Shown here piece after piece: positions 1-5,353 of a stretch of 8,260 bases of DNA (positions are counted from its first letter, which is position 1; each line of letters opens with the position of its first letter). The notes under the pieces are model-generated. The model had not been told where the DNA came from, did no database searches, and saw only the letters and a program-made list of their open reading frames with translations. Source of the stretch: Oscillospiraceae bacterium (lineage in GTDB: Bacteria > Bacillota > Clostridia > Oscillospirales > Ruminococcaceae); contig JARBTU010000064.1 of NCBI GenBank assembly GCA_029240015.1, positions 1 to 8,260 on the forward strand, written 5' to 3'. Position numbers and translations under genes: made by a program.

Positions 1-222
1 TTCTTCAGGCAGGATTTTTAACACTTTTTCATAATCTTTTCTTAAAAGAGAAACGTCAGTATCATCATCCCATGGGATAAATCCTTTGTGACGAACCGCT
101 CCAAGCAATGTTCCATAGGAAATATAATATGGTATATTATGCTTTTTGCATATCCTGTCAAACAGGGCAAGAACTTCAACTTCCATTTTTTTTGCCGCGT
201 CAAGCAGCACTTCATTTTCCAT
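1..222 (-). CDS. LicD-family phosphotransferase, second tandem copy (partial, C-terminus beyond the window)
   Basis: Only the N-terminal 74 codons are in the window. They read in frame to base 1 with no stop. The family hallmark is plain: GTLLGAVRHKGFIPWDDD followed by TDVSLL, with the Asp-rich metal/nucleotide-binding motif of the LicD (Fukutin-related) nucleotidyltransferase fold. LicD proteins attach phosphocholine or similar phospho-substituents to surface glycans and teichoic acids; the substrate here is unknown. I place the start at the ATG at 220-222 because GGAG lies 6 nt ahead of it and the preceding gene's TAA falls just before that site, leaving a 13-nt gap. An in-frame ATG at 241-243 would overlap the upstream gene by 8 nt and has its GGGAG directly against the start codon. 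The protein resembles its neighbour closely around RHKGFIPWDDD, so the pair looks like an old tandem duplication. Family assignment is secure; function is inferred. Confidence 0.85.
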   Translation of the reverse strand, partial: MENEVLLDAAKKMEVEVLALFDRICKKHNIPYYISYGTLLGAVRHKGFIPWDDDTDVSLLRKDYEKVLKILPEE

Positions 223-228
223 TTTGTT

Positions 229-232
229 CTCC
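229..232 (-). promoter_or_regulatory. Ribosome binding site deciding the start of the second licD gene
   Basis: On the minus strand GGAG stands 6 nt before the ATG at 220-222 and just after the TAA (236-238) of the upstream licD gene. This favours that ATG over the in-frame ATG at 241-243. Confidence 0.6.
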
Positions 233-235
233 AAC

Positions 236-1048
236 TTATTCATCTCCCAAATCAATCTCAATTGCGGAATGTTTGAGCACCCTTTCTTGTTCCGGAGGAA
301 GTTTCATATAGTCTCCGTAAAGGTGGGTCAGATACTTGTCCCAAAGCTCAGGAACGCAAAATAACTCTCCTTCAAAATCCACAGGAACAGGCGTCCCTAT
401 ATATTCCTTAGGCATGATTTCCTTGTCATAATGTTTGATTCCATAAATATTAGCGACGTTTTTGCAGTCTTTTACGGAATAAATTCCAATCTTTTTATCA
501 AAACTCATCCCAATTCTTTTTAAGAGGGAATTGGGCAAAACTTTTACAATAACAGTGGAAAGAATCTTAATTGCTGTTCCTTGCTTTTTGATAGGTTCCT
601 GTCTGCAAAAGAAATAAGATGCAAGCCCGTTAAATTTTTGTTTTTTTCTTAATTGTGGGTCATCCGGCACTGCATCAATCGGATAAATATCAATAAAAAC
701 GCCTTTGTGCATCTGCCTTTTCTCTATATTCTCCTGCACATAAACCGTTCCGTTAATTCTTATTTTAATGTACCCCAAGTGATAGCCTTTATCTGTTTCA
801 AGCGTTTGGATAAAATACTTTTCGCCAAGTTCACCCTGTGCAATTTTTAAAAACTTTTCATAATCTTCGCGGAGCATTCCCAAGTCCACATCATCATCCC
901 ACGGAATAAATCCTTTGTGACGAATGGCACCAAGCACGCTTCCTCCAACCAAGAAAAAGGAGATTTCGTTCTTTTCACAGATTCGCTTGACTTCCTTTAA
1001 AAGAGAAAGCTCTATTAGCTGAAGCTTTCTTACGTCGAATTGTTCCAA
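236..1048 (-). CDS. LicD-family phosphotransferase, first tandem copy
   Basis: From the chosen TTG start this is a 270-residue LicD-family protein, predicted to move a phospho-substituent such as phosphocholine onto a surface polysaccharide. No signal peptide or membrane segment is evident, as expected for a cytoplasmic LicD enzyme. Visible motifs are VGGSVLGAIRHKGFIPWDDD at about residues 34-53 with the Asp cluster continuing into VDLG, and HKGVFIDIYPIDAVP at about 114-128, a second family block. The open frame runs up to a TTG at 1126, but the extra 26 residues do not look like LicD and have no ribosome binding site. There is no early in-frame ATG. The TTG at 1046-1048 follows GGGAGG by 11 nt and starts a normal-looking MEQFDVRKLQLIEL helix, so I prefer it. 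A weak promoter lies upstream, and the second licD copy follows after 13 nt, so the two are probably co-transcribed. Family is sure; the donor and acceptor are not known. Confidence 0.88.
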   Translation of the reverse strand: MEQFDVRKLQLIELSLLKEVKRICEKNEISFFLVGGSVLGAIRHKGFIPWDDDVDLGMLREDYEKFLKIAQGELGEKYFIQTLETDKGYHLGYIKIRINGTVYVQENIEKRQMHKGVFIDIYPIDAVPDDPQLRKKQKFNGLASYFFCRQEPIKKQGTAIKILSTVIVKVLPNSLLKRIGMSFDKKIGIYSVKDCKNVANIYGIKHYDKEIMPKEYIGTPVPVDFEGELFCVPELWDKYLTHLYGDYMKLPPEQERVLKHSAIEIDLGDE

Positions 1049-1059
1049 CTTCTTCTCAA

Positions 1060-1065
1060 CCTCCC
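1060..1065 (-). promoter_or_regulatory. Ribosome binding site for the first licD gene (TTG start)
   Basis: GGGAGG on the minus strand, 11 nt before TTG 1046-1048. The spacing is a little long, but this is the only strong Shine-Dalgarno sequence near the start of LicD homology, and no ATG is available. Confidence 0.5.
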
Positions 1066-1176
1066 GCCAAATGACGCTAACAAATTTAATGATAGCACAA
1101 TTGCCTTTTCTTTTCAATAAATGCAAAGTTAATCTTAACTTTTTCTACAAAAACTTAATAAGATCTATTTACATAT

Positions 1177-1204
1177 AGTATAATGACCATTCTATATCTC
1201 TTAA
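1177..1204 (-). promoter_or_regulatory. Weak sigma-A-type promoter candidate for the licD pair
   Basis: The minus strand carries TTAAGA (1199-1204) and TATACT (1177-1182) separated by 16 nt, giving a leader of roughly 120 nt to the preferred TTG of licD. The -35 match is poor, and A+T-rich sequence produces such pairs by chance. The main support is that a promoter is needed after the terminator at 1329-1365. Confidence 0.3.
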
Positions 1205-1328
1205 TGTTTTAAGATAACTAGAATTTTTCATAAATAGTAACCTAATCCTTCAGAAAACTTCCGTTTAAAAGTTTCTTGAAATAAGCTTATTATTTCATTT
1301 TTATAAGCCATTCTTAAATACAATTAGT

Positions 1329-1365
1329 ATACCACCATCTAAAATTTACTTTTAGTTGGTGGTAT
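1329..1365 (-). terminator. Hairpin ending the parA-parB-serS-thioesterase transcript
   Basis: The arms ATACCACCA (1329-1337) and TGGTGGTAT (1357-1365) pair perfectly. After one T-T mismatch, CTAAAA (1339-1344) pairs with TTTTAG (1350-1355) around a 5-nt loop. It lies 24 nt beyond the thioesterase stop codon. On the minus strand the stem is followed by ACTAATTGTATTT, only a broken T-tract, so as an intrinsic terminator it is imperfect. Its position at the end of a tight gene cluster supports the call. Confidence 0.55.
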
Positions 1366-1388
1366 TTATCAAAATTGATTCTATAAAT

Positions 1389-2114
1389 TTAAAATTTCAG
1401 TTCGCAACAAAAGCAACCGGTATCTCCGATTCTTCCTTCCACAAAGCAGACTTCGTCTGAAACATTTACAAAGACTTCTATTTCCTGTCCCAATTTTGCC
1501 TCATGATTAAAGTTAATCATAAAATCTTTTACCATACGCTTTTGCTGGGTGGCAGGTAAGAAATCCATGGCAATGTCAAGATAATTTGCATTATAGACAT
1601 GCCCGTTTCCGTCAATGTCCGAATACACAATTTTTCGCTTTCCGACCATTTTCATCTCCGGAAGTTTAATCTTCTTTGCCGGACTGCATCCCGGGCTTTT
1701 GTCTGCAAGAACATCCATCTCGCCCGTAAATTCACTCGGTCTTAAAATATGCCGTGTTTTCGGATTGACCAATATCCACGCGGAAGATGAGCTCACGACG
1801 ATGTTTCCATCTTCATCATACACGTCAAAATCCCTTAATGCTAATGCGCCTTTGGTTCCTCTTTCCCATGTGGCAAAAGTGAGTTTTTGATCCGCTATAG
1901 GCATCGTATGAATTTTCACATGACAGCGTGATATCAAAAAAGCCATGTTTTGCTGAAGCAGCCAATCATGACTGTAGCCTTTGTGCGAATAATCAATGCC
2001 CGAAATGTCGGCGATATATCTCATAAGAGTGGAAACCCGTGCGTTTTTTGCGGCATCACAATCATAAAAGCGTATTTCAACGTCTTTATAAAAAACCTTG
2101 TTTTGTCTAACCAA
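1389..2114 (-). CDS. Acyl-ACP thioesterase (FatA/FatB-like double hotdog)
   Basis: A 241-residue protein, the usual size for bacterial acyl-ACP thioesterases. These hydrolyse the thioester of acyl-ACP and release free fatty acid in the cytoplasm. The N-terminal hotdog begins with EIRFYDCDAAKNARVSTLMR (about residues 13-32) and continues through the SGIDYSHKGYSHDWL helix and MAFLISR. The second hotdog opens with YSDIDGNGHVYNANYLDIAM (about 164-183), where the Asp, Asn and His of the DxNGHVxNxxY block are the expected active-site region. No ATG is available in frame. The TTG at 2112-2114, with GGAG 11 nt upstream, begins a protein that aligns with the family's natural N-terminus. It lies 40 nt downstream of serS and probably belongs to the par operon. 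Family is clear; chain-length preference cannot be read from sequence. It may supply fatty acids for membrane adjustment or product release. Confidence 0.88.
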   Translation of the reverse strand: MVRQNKVFYKDVEIRFYDCDAAKNARVSTLMRYIADISGIDYSHKGYSHDWLLQQNMAFLISRCHVKIHTMPIADQKLTFATWERGTKGALALRDFDVYDEDGNIVVSSSSAWILVNPKTRHILRPSEFTGEMDVLADKSPGCSPAKKIKLPEMKMVGKRKIVYSDIDGNGHVYNANYLDIAMDFLPATQQKRMVKDFMINFNHEAKLGQEIEVFVNVSDEVCFVEGRIGDTGCFCCELKF

Positions 2115-2125
2115 AATTTTTTCAT

Positions 2126-2129
2126 CTCC
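2126..2129 (-). promoter_or_regulatory. Ribosome binding site for the thioesterase (TTG start)
   Basis: GGAG on the minus strand, 11 nt before TTG 2112-2114. An ATG directly after it (2123-2125) opens a different frame that stops after about 34 codons, so TTG remains the best start. Confidence 0.45.
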
Positions 2130-2154
2130 AAGTTGTTTTAAAAAATACTCCCGA

Positions 2155-3426
2155 TTACTTTATCACTTGACAGCCCATATATTTCACAAGAACTTCCGGA
2201 ACGGTGATGCTTCCATCCTCATTCTGATAGTTTTCAAGGATTGCTGCAACTGTTCTCCCGATCGCAACACCCGAACCGTTCAGTGTATGCACAAGCTGTG
2301 CTTTATCCTTCATAGTGTTTTTGAACTTGATGTTTGCTCTTCTTGCCTGAAAATCTTCAAAGTTCGAACAGGAGGAAATCTCCTTATAGGCCCCGTATGA
2401 AGGCATATATACTTCGATATCATATGTTTTCGCACTGGAGAATCCAATGTCACCTGTACAGAGGTTCACCACACGGTAAGGGAGTTCCAACGATTGAAGA
2501 ACTCTCTCCGCATCATGGGTCAAGTTTTCGAGTTCCTGATAAGAATCTTCCGGATTTGAAAACTTCACAAGCTCTACTTTATTAAACTGATGCTGACGAA
2601 TCAGCCCTCTTGTATCCCTTCCAGCGCTTCCTGCTTCTGCTCTGAAACAAGCGGAATAAGCACAATATTTTATCGGCAGGTTCTGACCTTCCAAGATTTC
2701 ATCCCGGTGCATATTGGTCACAGGCACTTCTGCAGTCGGAATCAAAAAATAATCTAATCCGTCCAATTTAAACGCATCTTCTTCGAATTTCGGAAGCTGT
2801 CCTGTCCCTGTCATAGATGCTCGGTTCACCATAAAAGGAGGGAAAACCTCTGTATATCCATATTGAGTATGGGTATCCAGATAAAAACTAATCACTGCGC
2901 GTTCCAATCTTGCGCCTAAGCCCTTATAAAAATGAAAACGTGCCCCTGTTACTTTTGCCGCTCTTTCAGGATCCAGAATATTTAGCTGTTCGCCCAAATC
3001 CCAGTGTGCCTTTGGCTCAAATCCAAATTCGCGCGGTGTTCCGAATTTTCTGACTTCTACGTTGTCGTTTTCATCTTTTCCGACGGGAACGCTTGCATGA
3101 GGAATGTTCGGGATAGACAATAAAAGGTCTTTTTGTTTTTGTTCCAGTTCCGAAATAACCGAATCGCACTTTTTAATTTCGTCCGACAAGGCCTTCATAG
3201 CGACCATAACTTCGCTCACATCGCCACCCGCCTTTTTGATGGAAGGAATCTCTTTGCTGACTTTATTTTGTTCCATCTTCATCCCGTCCGCTTTGGTGCT
3301 GATCTCTCTACGCTCACGGTCAATGTCCAAAATCGCGTCCACGATGCTGTCCATATCTTTATTTCGGCTTTTCATTGCGGCTTTTACAAGCTCCGGATTG
3401 GTTCTTACAATTTTAATGTCTAACAT
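2155..3426 (-). CDS. serS: Seryl-tRNA synthetase
   Basis: A complete 423-residue class II aminoacyl-tRNA synthetase that charges tRNA-Ser (and tRNA-Sec where present) with serine in the cytoplasm. The N-terminal domain (about residues 1-105) starts MLDIKIVRTNPELV and has the charged heptad-like helices of the long antiparallel coiled-coil arm that grips the tRNA-Ser variable arm. The catalytic core shows TGTGQLPKF (207-214), the serine-binding TAEVPVTN (231-238), motif 2 FRAEAGSAGRDTRGLIRQHQF (261-281) and motif 3 NGSGVAIGRTVAAILENYQ (383-401). Length and all motifs are normal. The ATG has AGAGGA 10 nt upstream. It follows parB after only 37 nt, too short for a T-box leader, so it probably relies on the par operon promoter or an unseen one. 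It appears fully functional. Confidence 0.98.
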   Translation of the reverse strand: MLDIKIVRTNPELVKAAMKSRNKDMDSIVDAILDIDRERREISTKADGMKMEQNKVSKEIPSIKKAGGDVSEVMVAMKALSDEIKKCDSVISELEQKQKDLLLSIPNIPHASVPVGKDENDNVEVRKFGTPREFGFEPKAHWDLGEQLNILDPERAAKVTGARFHFYKGLGARLERAVISFYLDTHTQYGYTEVFPPFMVNRASMTGTGQLPKFEEDAFKLDGLDYFLIPTAEVPVTNMHRDEILEGQNLPIKYCAYSACFRAEAGSAGRDTRGLIRQHQFNKVELVKFSNPEDSYQELENLTHDAERVLQSLELPYRVVNLCTGDIGFSSAKTYDIEVYMPSYGAYKEISSCSNFEDFQARRANIKFKNTMKDKAQLVHTLNGSGVAIGRTVAAILENYQNEDGSITVPEVLVKYMGCQVIK

Positions 3427-3463
3427 ATCATCTGTTTCCTCTCTGTTTTTGCTTTTGTTTCTA

Positions 3464-4312
3464 TTATTTATTATATGTCAATTTTTCTGCCATCTCGGCA
3501 AGTTCTTCTTTTTTATAAAATTCTATTTCAAGCGTTCCTTTGCTGCCTTGGACCACAATCTTTACTTTTTTTCCCAAATGTTCGGCTAAGGCAAGCTGCA
3601 TCTCATCATAATAGCTGTCTTTTATTGTATTTTTCTTTTCGGACTGTGTTTTCTCTTTTTTTTGCGTCATTTTTTCAATATCACGAACGCTATATCCTTT
3701 TTTTGGTATTTCACACGCAAGCTGATAAATCTCTTCCTCGTTGTCAAGAGACAAAAGCGCCCTTGCATGTCCCGAAGATATGTCTCCGTTTTTAAGCATC
3801 GGCATAACACTTTCGGGCAGATTTAAAAGCCTTAGCATATTGGATACAGCAGGGCGAGACTTTCCAACCCGTTGAGCGACCTCATCCTGTGTCATATTAT
3901 ATTTATCAATCAGTTCTTTATAGCCCAGCGCTTCTTCCAATGGGTTTAAATCCTCTCTTTGGAGGTTTTCAATCAGCGCAATTTCCATCATTTCGGTATC
4001 GGACATCTCCCGAACCACAACTGGGACTTCGCTTATTCCAGCCATACGACTTGCCCGCCAGCGACGTTCGCCCGCAACAAGCTGATAGCTGCCGTTGGTC
4101 TTTGGCCGCACCAATAAAGGCTGGATTACGCCATGCTGTCGTATAGAATCCGCCAACTGAGCCAAAGCGGTTTCATCAAAATCTTTTCTTGGCTGATTTT
4201 TGTTCGGCTCAATCTCTGTCAGCTTCATCATGACTGCTCCTGAGCTCGTCTGGGTATTGTTATCAATAAAAAGGGCATCCAGTCCTTTTCCCAAGCCACT
4301 TTTTCTTGCCAT
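3464..4312 (-). CDS. parB: Chromosome partitioning protein ParB (Spo0J)
   Basis: A 282-residue ParB, a CTP-dependent DNA clamp that loads at parS, spreads and recruits SMC condensin for origin segregation. The N-terminus has GLGKGLDALF (6-15), the short motif that stimulates ParA ATPase. The CTP-binding domain shows NQPRKDF (39-45), GERRWRAS (81-88) and ENLQREDLNPLEEA (115-128). The helix-turn-helix spans about TQDEVAQRVGKSRPAVSN (141-158), followed by GHARALLSL (181-189). The C-terminal dimer domain (about 236-280) carries LAEHLGKKVKI and LEIEFYKKEEL. Arg153 and Gly181 sit where ParB proteins have the parS-specific Arg173 and Gly201 (Caulobacter numbering). The ATG follows AGGTG by 5 nt. It lies 30 nt after parA. 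Its target parS sites occur at 5242-5257 and 7428-7443. All motifs are intact. Confidence 0.97.
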   Translation of the reverse strand: MARKSGLGKGLDALFIDNNTQTSSGAVMMKLTEIEPNKNQPRKDFDETALAQLADSIRQHGVIQPLLVRPKTNGSYQLVAGERRWRASRMAGISEVPVVVREMSDTEMMEIALIENLQREDLNPLEEALGYKELIDKYNMTQDEVAQRVGKSRPAVSNMLRLLNLPESVMPMLKNGDISSGHARALLSLDNEEEIYQLACEIPKKGYSVRDIEKMTQKKEKTQSEKKNTIKDSYYDEMQLALAEHLGKKVKIVVQGSKGTLEIEFYKKEELAEMAEKLTYNK

Positions 4313-4342
4313 TTCGTCACCTAATCCTTTCAGATAAAGCCT

Positions 4343-5110
4343 TTATTTTTTGTTTTTGTTCAAAAACTCTTTTGCTAAATCGTTATATGCCTTCGTTCCT
4401 TTGGAACTTTTGTCGTAATATAACACCGGCTCACCAAAACTCGGTGCCTCAGAGAGTCTGACATTACGCGGAATCACCGTTTTATATACTTTTTGAGGAA
4501 AAAACTTCTTCACTTCGTTCACGACCTGAACGGTGAGATTAAGTCTTCCGTCGAACATGGTCAGCAAAACACCCTCAATGTCCAGCGTTTCGTTATAAAG
4601 CCGCCTTACCTGGCGAACGGTTGCCATCAACTGGGACAACCCTTCCAACGCATAATATTCGCATTGTATCGGCACAAGCAGGGTATCGGATCCCGTCAAA
4701 GCATTAAGCGTAATTAATCCAAGGGAAGGGGGGCAGTCAATCAAGATATAATCATAATCTTGTTTGATGGCGGCAAGCGCTTTTTTCAGACGATACACTC
4801 TGTCTTCCAGCTCCACCAGTTCAATTTCCGCTCCTGCTAGCTCAATACTGGACGGAATAATATCTACATGCTTATATTTTGTCTTTACAATTACTTCTTC
4901 AACCTTCGCTCCACCAATAATCAGGTCATACGAGGATTTGTTTCCTCCTTTTTTGCTGATTCCCATTCCGCTGGTTGCGTTTCCTTGCGGATCAGTGTCG
5001 ATTAAAAGGACTTTCTTTTTATGATCACCCAAAGCAGCGGTTAAATTCACGGCTGTAGTGGTCTTTCCTACACCGCCTTTTTGGTTTGCAATGGCAATAA
5101 CCTTTCCCAT
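4343..5110 (-). CDS. parA: Chromosome partitioning ATPase ParA (Soj)
   Basis: A 255-residue ParA/Soj ATPase of the small, chromosomal type with no N-terminal helix-turn-helix domain. It binds DNA non-specifically as an ATP dimer, is switched by ParB, and in Bacillota also modulates DnaA. The deviant Walker A is QKGGVGKTTT (10-19), with signature Lys11 and P-loop Lys16. Asp40 in DTDPQGN (38-44) matches the hydrolysis-critical Asp of Soj proteins. The Walker B stretch is YILIDCPPSLG (about 121-131). IPRNVRLSEAPSFGEPV near the C-terminus is typical of Soj. The ATG is preceded by AAGGAG at 6 nt. The gene leads an operon with parB, serS and the thioesterase. Upstream lie an extended -10 promoter, an inverted repeat and a parS palindrome, which suggests control by ParB or another repressor. 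Confidence 0.97.
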   Translation of the reverse strand: MGKVIAIANQKGGVGKTTTAVNLTAALGDHKKKVLLIDTDPQGNATSGMGISKKGGNKSSYDLIIGGAKVEEVIVKTKYKHVDIIPSSIELAGAEIELVELEDRVYRLKKALAAIKQDYDYILIDCPPSLGLITLNALTGSDTLLVPIQCEYYALEGLSQLMATVRQVRRLYNETLDIEGVLLTMFDGRLNLTVQVVNEVKKFFPQKVYKTVIPRNVRLSEAPSFGEPVLYYDKSSKGTKAYNDLAKEFLNKNKK

Positions 5111-5116
5111 AAGTTG

Positions 5117-5122
5117 CTCCTT
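5117..5122 (-). promoter_or_regulatory. Strong ribosome binding site of parA
   Basis: AAGGAG on the minus strand, 6 nt before the ATG at 5108-5110. It fixes the parA start and excludes the longer overlapping minus-strand frame that runs through the promoter and parS. Confidence 0.75.
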
Positions 5123-5133
5123 CGTTAAAAAAG

Positions 5134-5149
5134 TTACAGATTCCTGTAA
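5134..5149 (-). promoter_or_regulatory. Small hairpin in the parA leader
   Basis: TTACAG (5134-5139) and CTGTAA (5144-5149) form a perfect 6-bp inverted repeat around a 4-nt loop, inside the predicted 5' leader and 11 nt upstream of the AAGGAG ribosome binding site. It could affect mRNA stability or bind a regulator. It is short enough that chance is possible. Confidence 0.4.
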
Positions 5150-5161
5150 TTTTGACCAAAG

Positions 5162-5190
5162 TATAATAAAAAACTCTGTTTTTTATTATA
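5162..5190. repeat. Perfect 13-bp inverted repeat overlapping the parA -10 box (candidate operator)
   Basis: TATAATAAAAAAC (5162-5174) and GTTTTTTATTATA (5178-5190) are exact reverse complements separated by TCT. The right arm contains the minus-strand -10 box (5185-5190). The predicted transcription start falls near the centre of symmetry, so one arm would be untranscribed. That argues for a DNA operator over an RNA hairpin. The A+T-rich composition weakens the case somewhat. Confidence 0.5.
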
Positions 5191-5213
5191 TCACATTCTT
5201 TTTTGAATGAAAA
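5185..5213 (-). promoter_or_regulatory. parA operon promoter (extended -10)
   Basis: On the minus strand TTTTCA (5208-5213, 4 of 6 matches to TTGACA) and TATAAT (5185-5190, perfect) are spaced by 17 nt. TGA immediately before the -10 gives the TGnTATAAT extended element. The start would be near 5178, giving a leader of about 68 nt. The parS palindrome ends 17 bp upstream of the -35, so ParB loading there could repress the operon. Confidence 0.75.
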
Positions 5214-5230
5214 GGTTATTTGATGAAAGT

Positions 5231-5268
5231 TTTCCCCATCATGTTTCACGTGAAACATGATGGGGAAA
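5231..5268. repeat. Perfect 38-bp palindrome centred on parS
   Basis: Bases 5231-5249 and 5250-5268 are exact reverse complements with no spacer. The 16-bp parS is the centre, and CCCCATCA / TGATGGGG plus three more base pairs extend the symmetry by 11 bp on each side. The next pair (5230 T, 5269 C) breaks it. The parS inside mnmG has no such extension. Its outer edge abuts the terminator inverted repeat at 5268-5303. Confidence 0.9.
5242..5257. promoter_or_regulatory. parS site, intergenic, upstream of parA
   Basis: TGTTTCACGTGAAACA is an exact match to the Bacillota parS consensus bound by Spo0J/ParB. It lies between the noc-unit terminator and the parA promoter. ParB is encoded two genes downstream, and its helix-turn-helix has the parS-type Arg153 and Gly181. 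Confidence 0.96.
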
Positions 5269-5303
5269 CAAAAAAAGCGTGCTTCATTGCACGCTTTTTT
5301 TGT
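5268..5303. terminator. Bidirectional intrinsic terminator after noc
   Basis: A seven-A run, GCGTGC, the loop TTCATT, GCACGC and a seven-T run form a textbook stem-loop with T-tracts in both orientations. With flanking AC/GT the arms reach 15 bp (5268-5282 and 5289-5303). It lies 50 nt beyond the noc stop codon and insulates the mnmG-rsmG-noc unit from the parA promoter. Confidence 0.92.
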
Positions 5304-5353
5304 GGGTAAGGGGAAGAATGTAATATATATTTCAAAGCATAGCTTTAAAATAA

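Larger units (their letters stand above)
1049..1388. other. 340-bp A+T-rich gap between the thioesterase and licD genes
   Basis: This gap holds a terminator-like hairpin (1329-1365), a weak minus-strand promoter candidate (1177-1204), a small 7-bp inverted repeat (1278-1284 with 1290-1296) and a 27-codon minus-strand ORF (1228-1311) with a poor ribosome binding site. No convincing gene, tRNA or mobile element was seen. It separates the partition operon from the surface-glycan genes. Confidence 0.6.

Noticed and set aside
1175..1184. Plus-strand TATAAT near 1179-1184 as a rightward promoter
   Set aside because: There is no acceptable -35 element 16-18 nt upstream and no plus-strand gene for it to serve.
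1278..1296. GAAATAA / TTATTTC inverted repeat in the licD upstream gap
   Set aside because: The 7-bp arms are A+T-only apart from one G/C pair, in a very A+T-rich stretch. Chance is a sufficient explanation, and it has no clear relation to a promoter.
1690..1695. CCCGGG core inside the thioesterase gene as a Noc site
   Set aside because: The flanks do not fit the ATTTCCCGGGAAAT consensus, and a 6-bp core is expected by chance.
3427..3463. T-box riboswitch ahead of serS
   Set aside because: Only 37 nt separate parB and serS, far too short for a T-box leader, and no terminator hairpin is present.
3104..3589. 161-codon plus-strand ORF with hydrophobic stretches
   Set aside because: It runs antisense across serS and the end of parB. 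The hydrophobic Leu/Phe runs come from reverse-reading Lys/Glu-rich coiled-coil codons, not real membrane segments.
5025..5258. 77-codon minus-strand ORF covering parS and the parA start
   Set aside because: It is out of frame with parA, reads through the promoter and parS palindrome, and lacks a ribosome binding site. The parA frame is far better supported.
5334..5346. AAAGC-ATA-GCTTT mini hairpin just after noc
   Set aside because: A 5-bp stem with a 3-nt loop is too weak, and the strong bidirectional terminator lies just beyond it.
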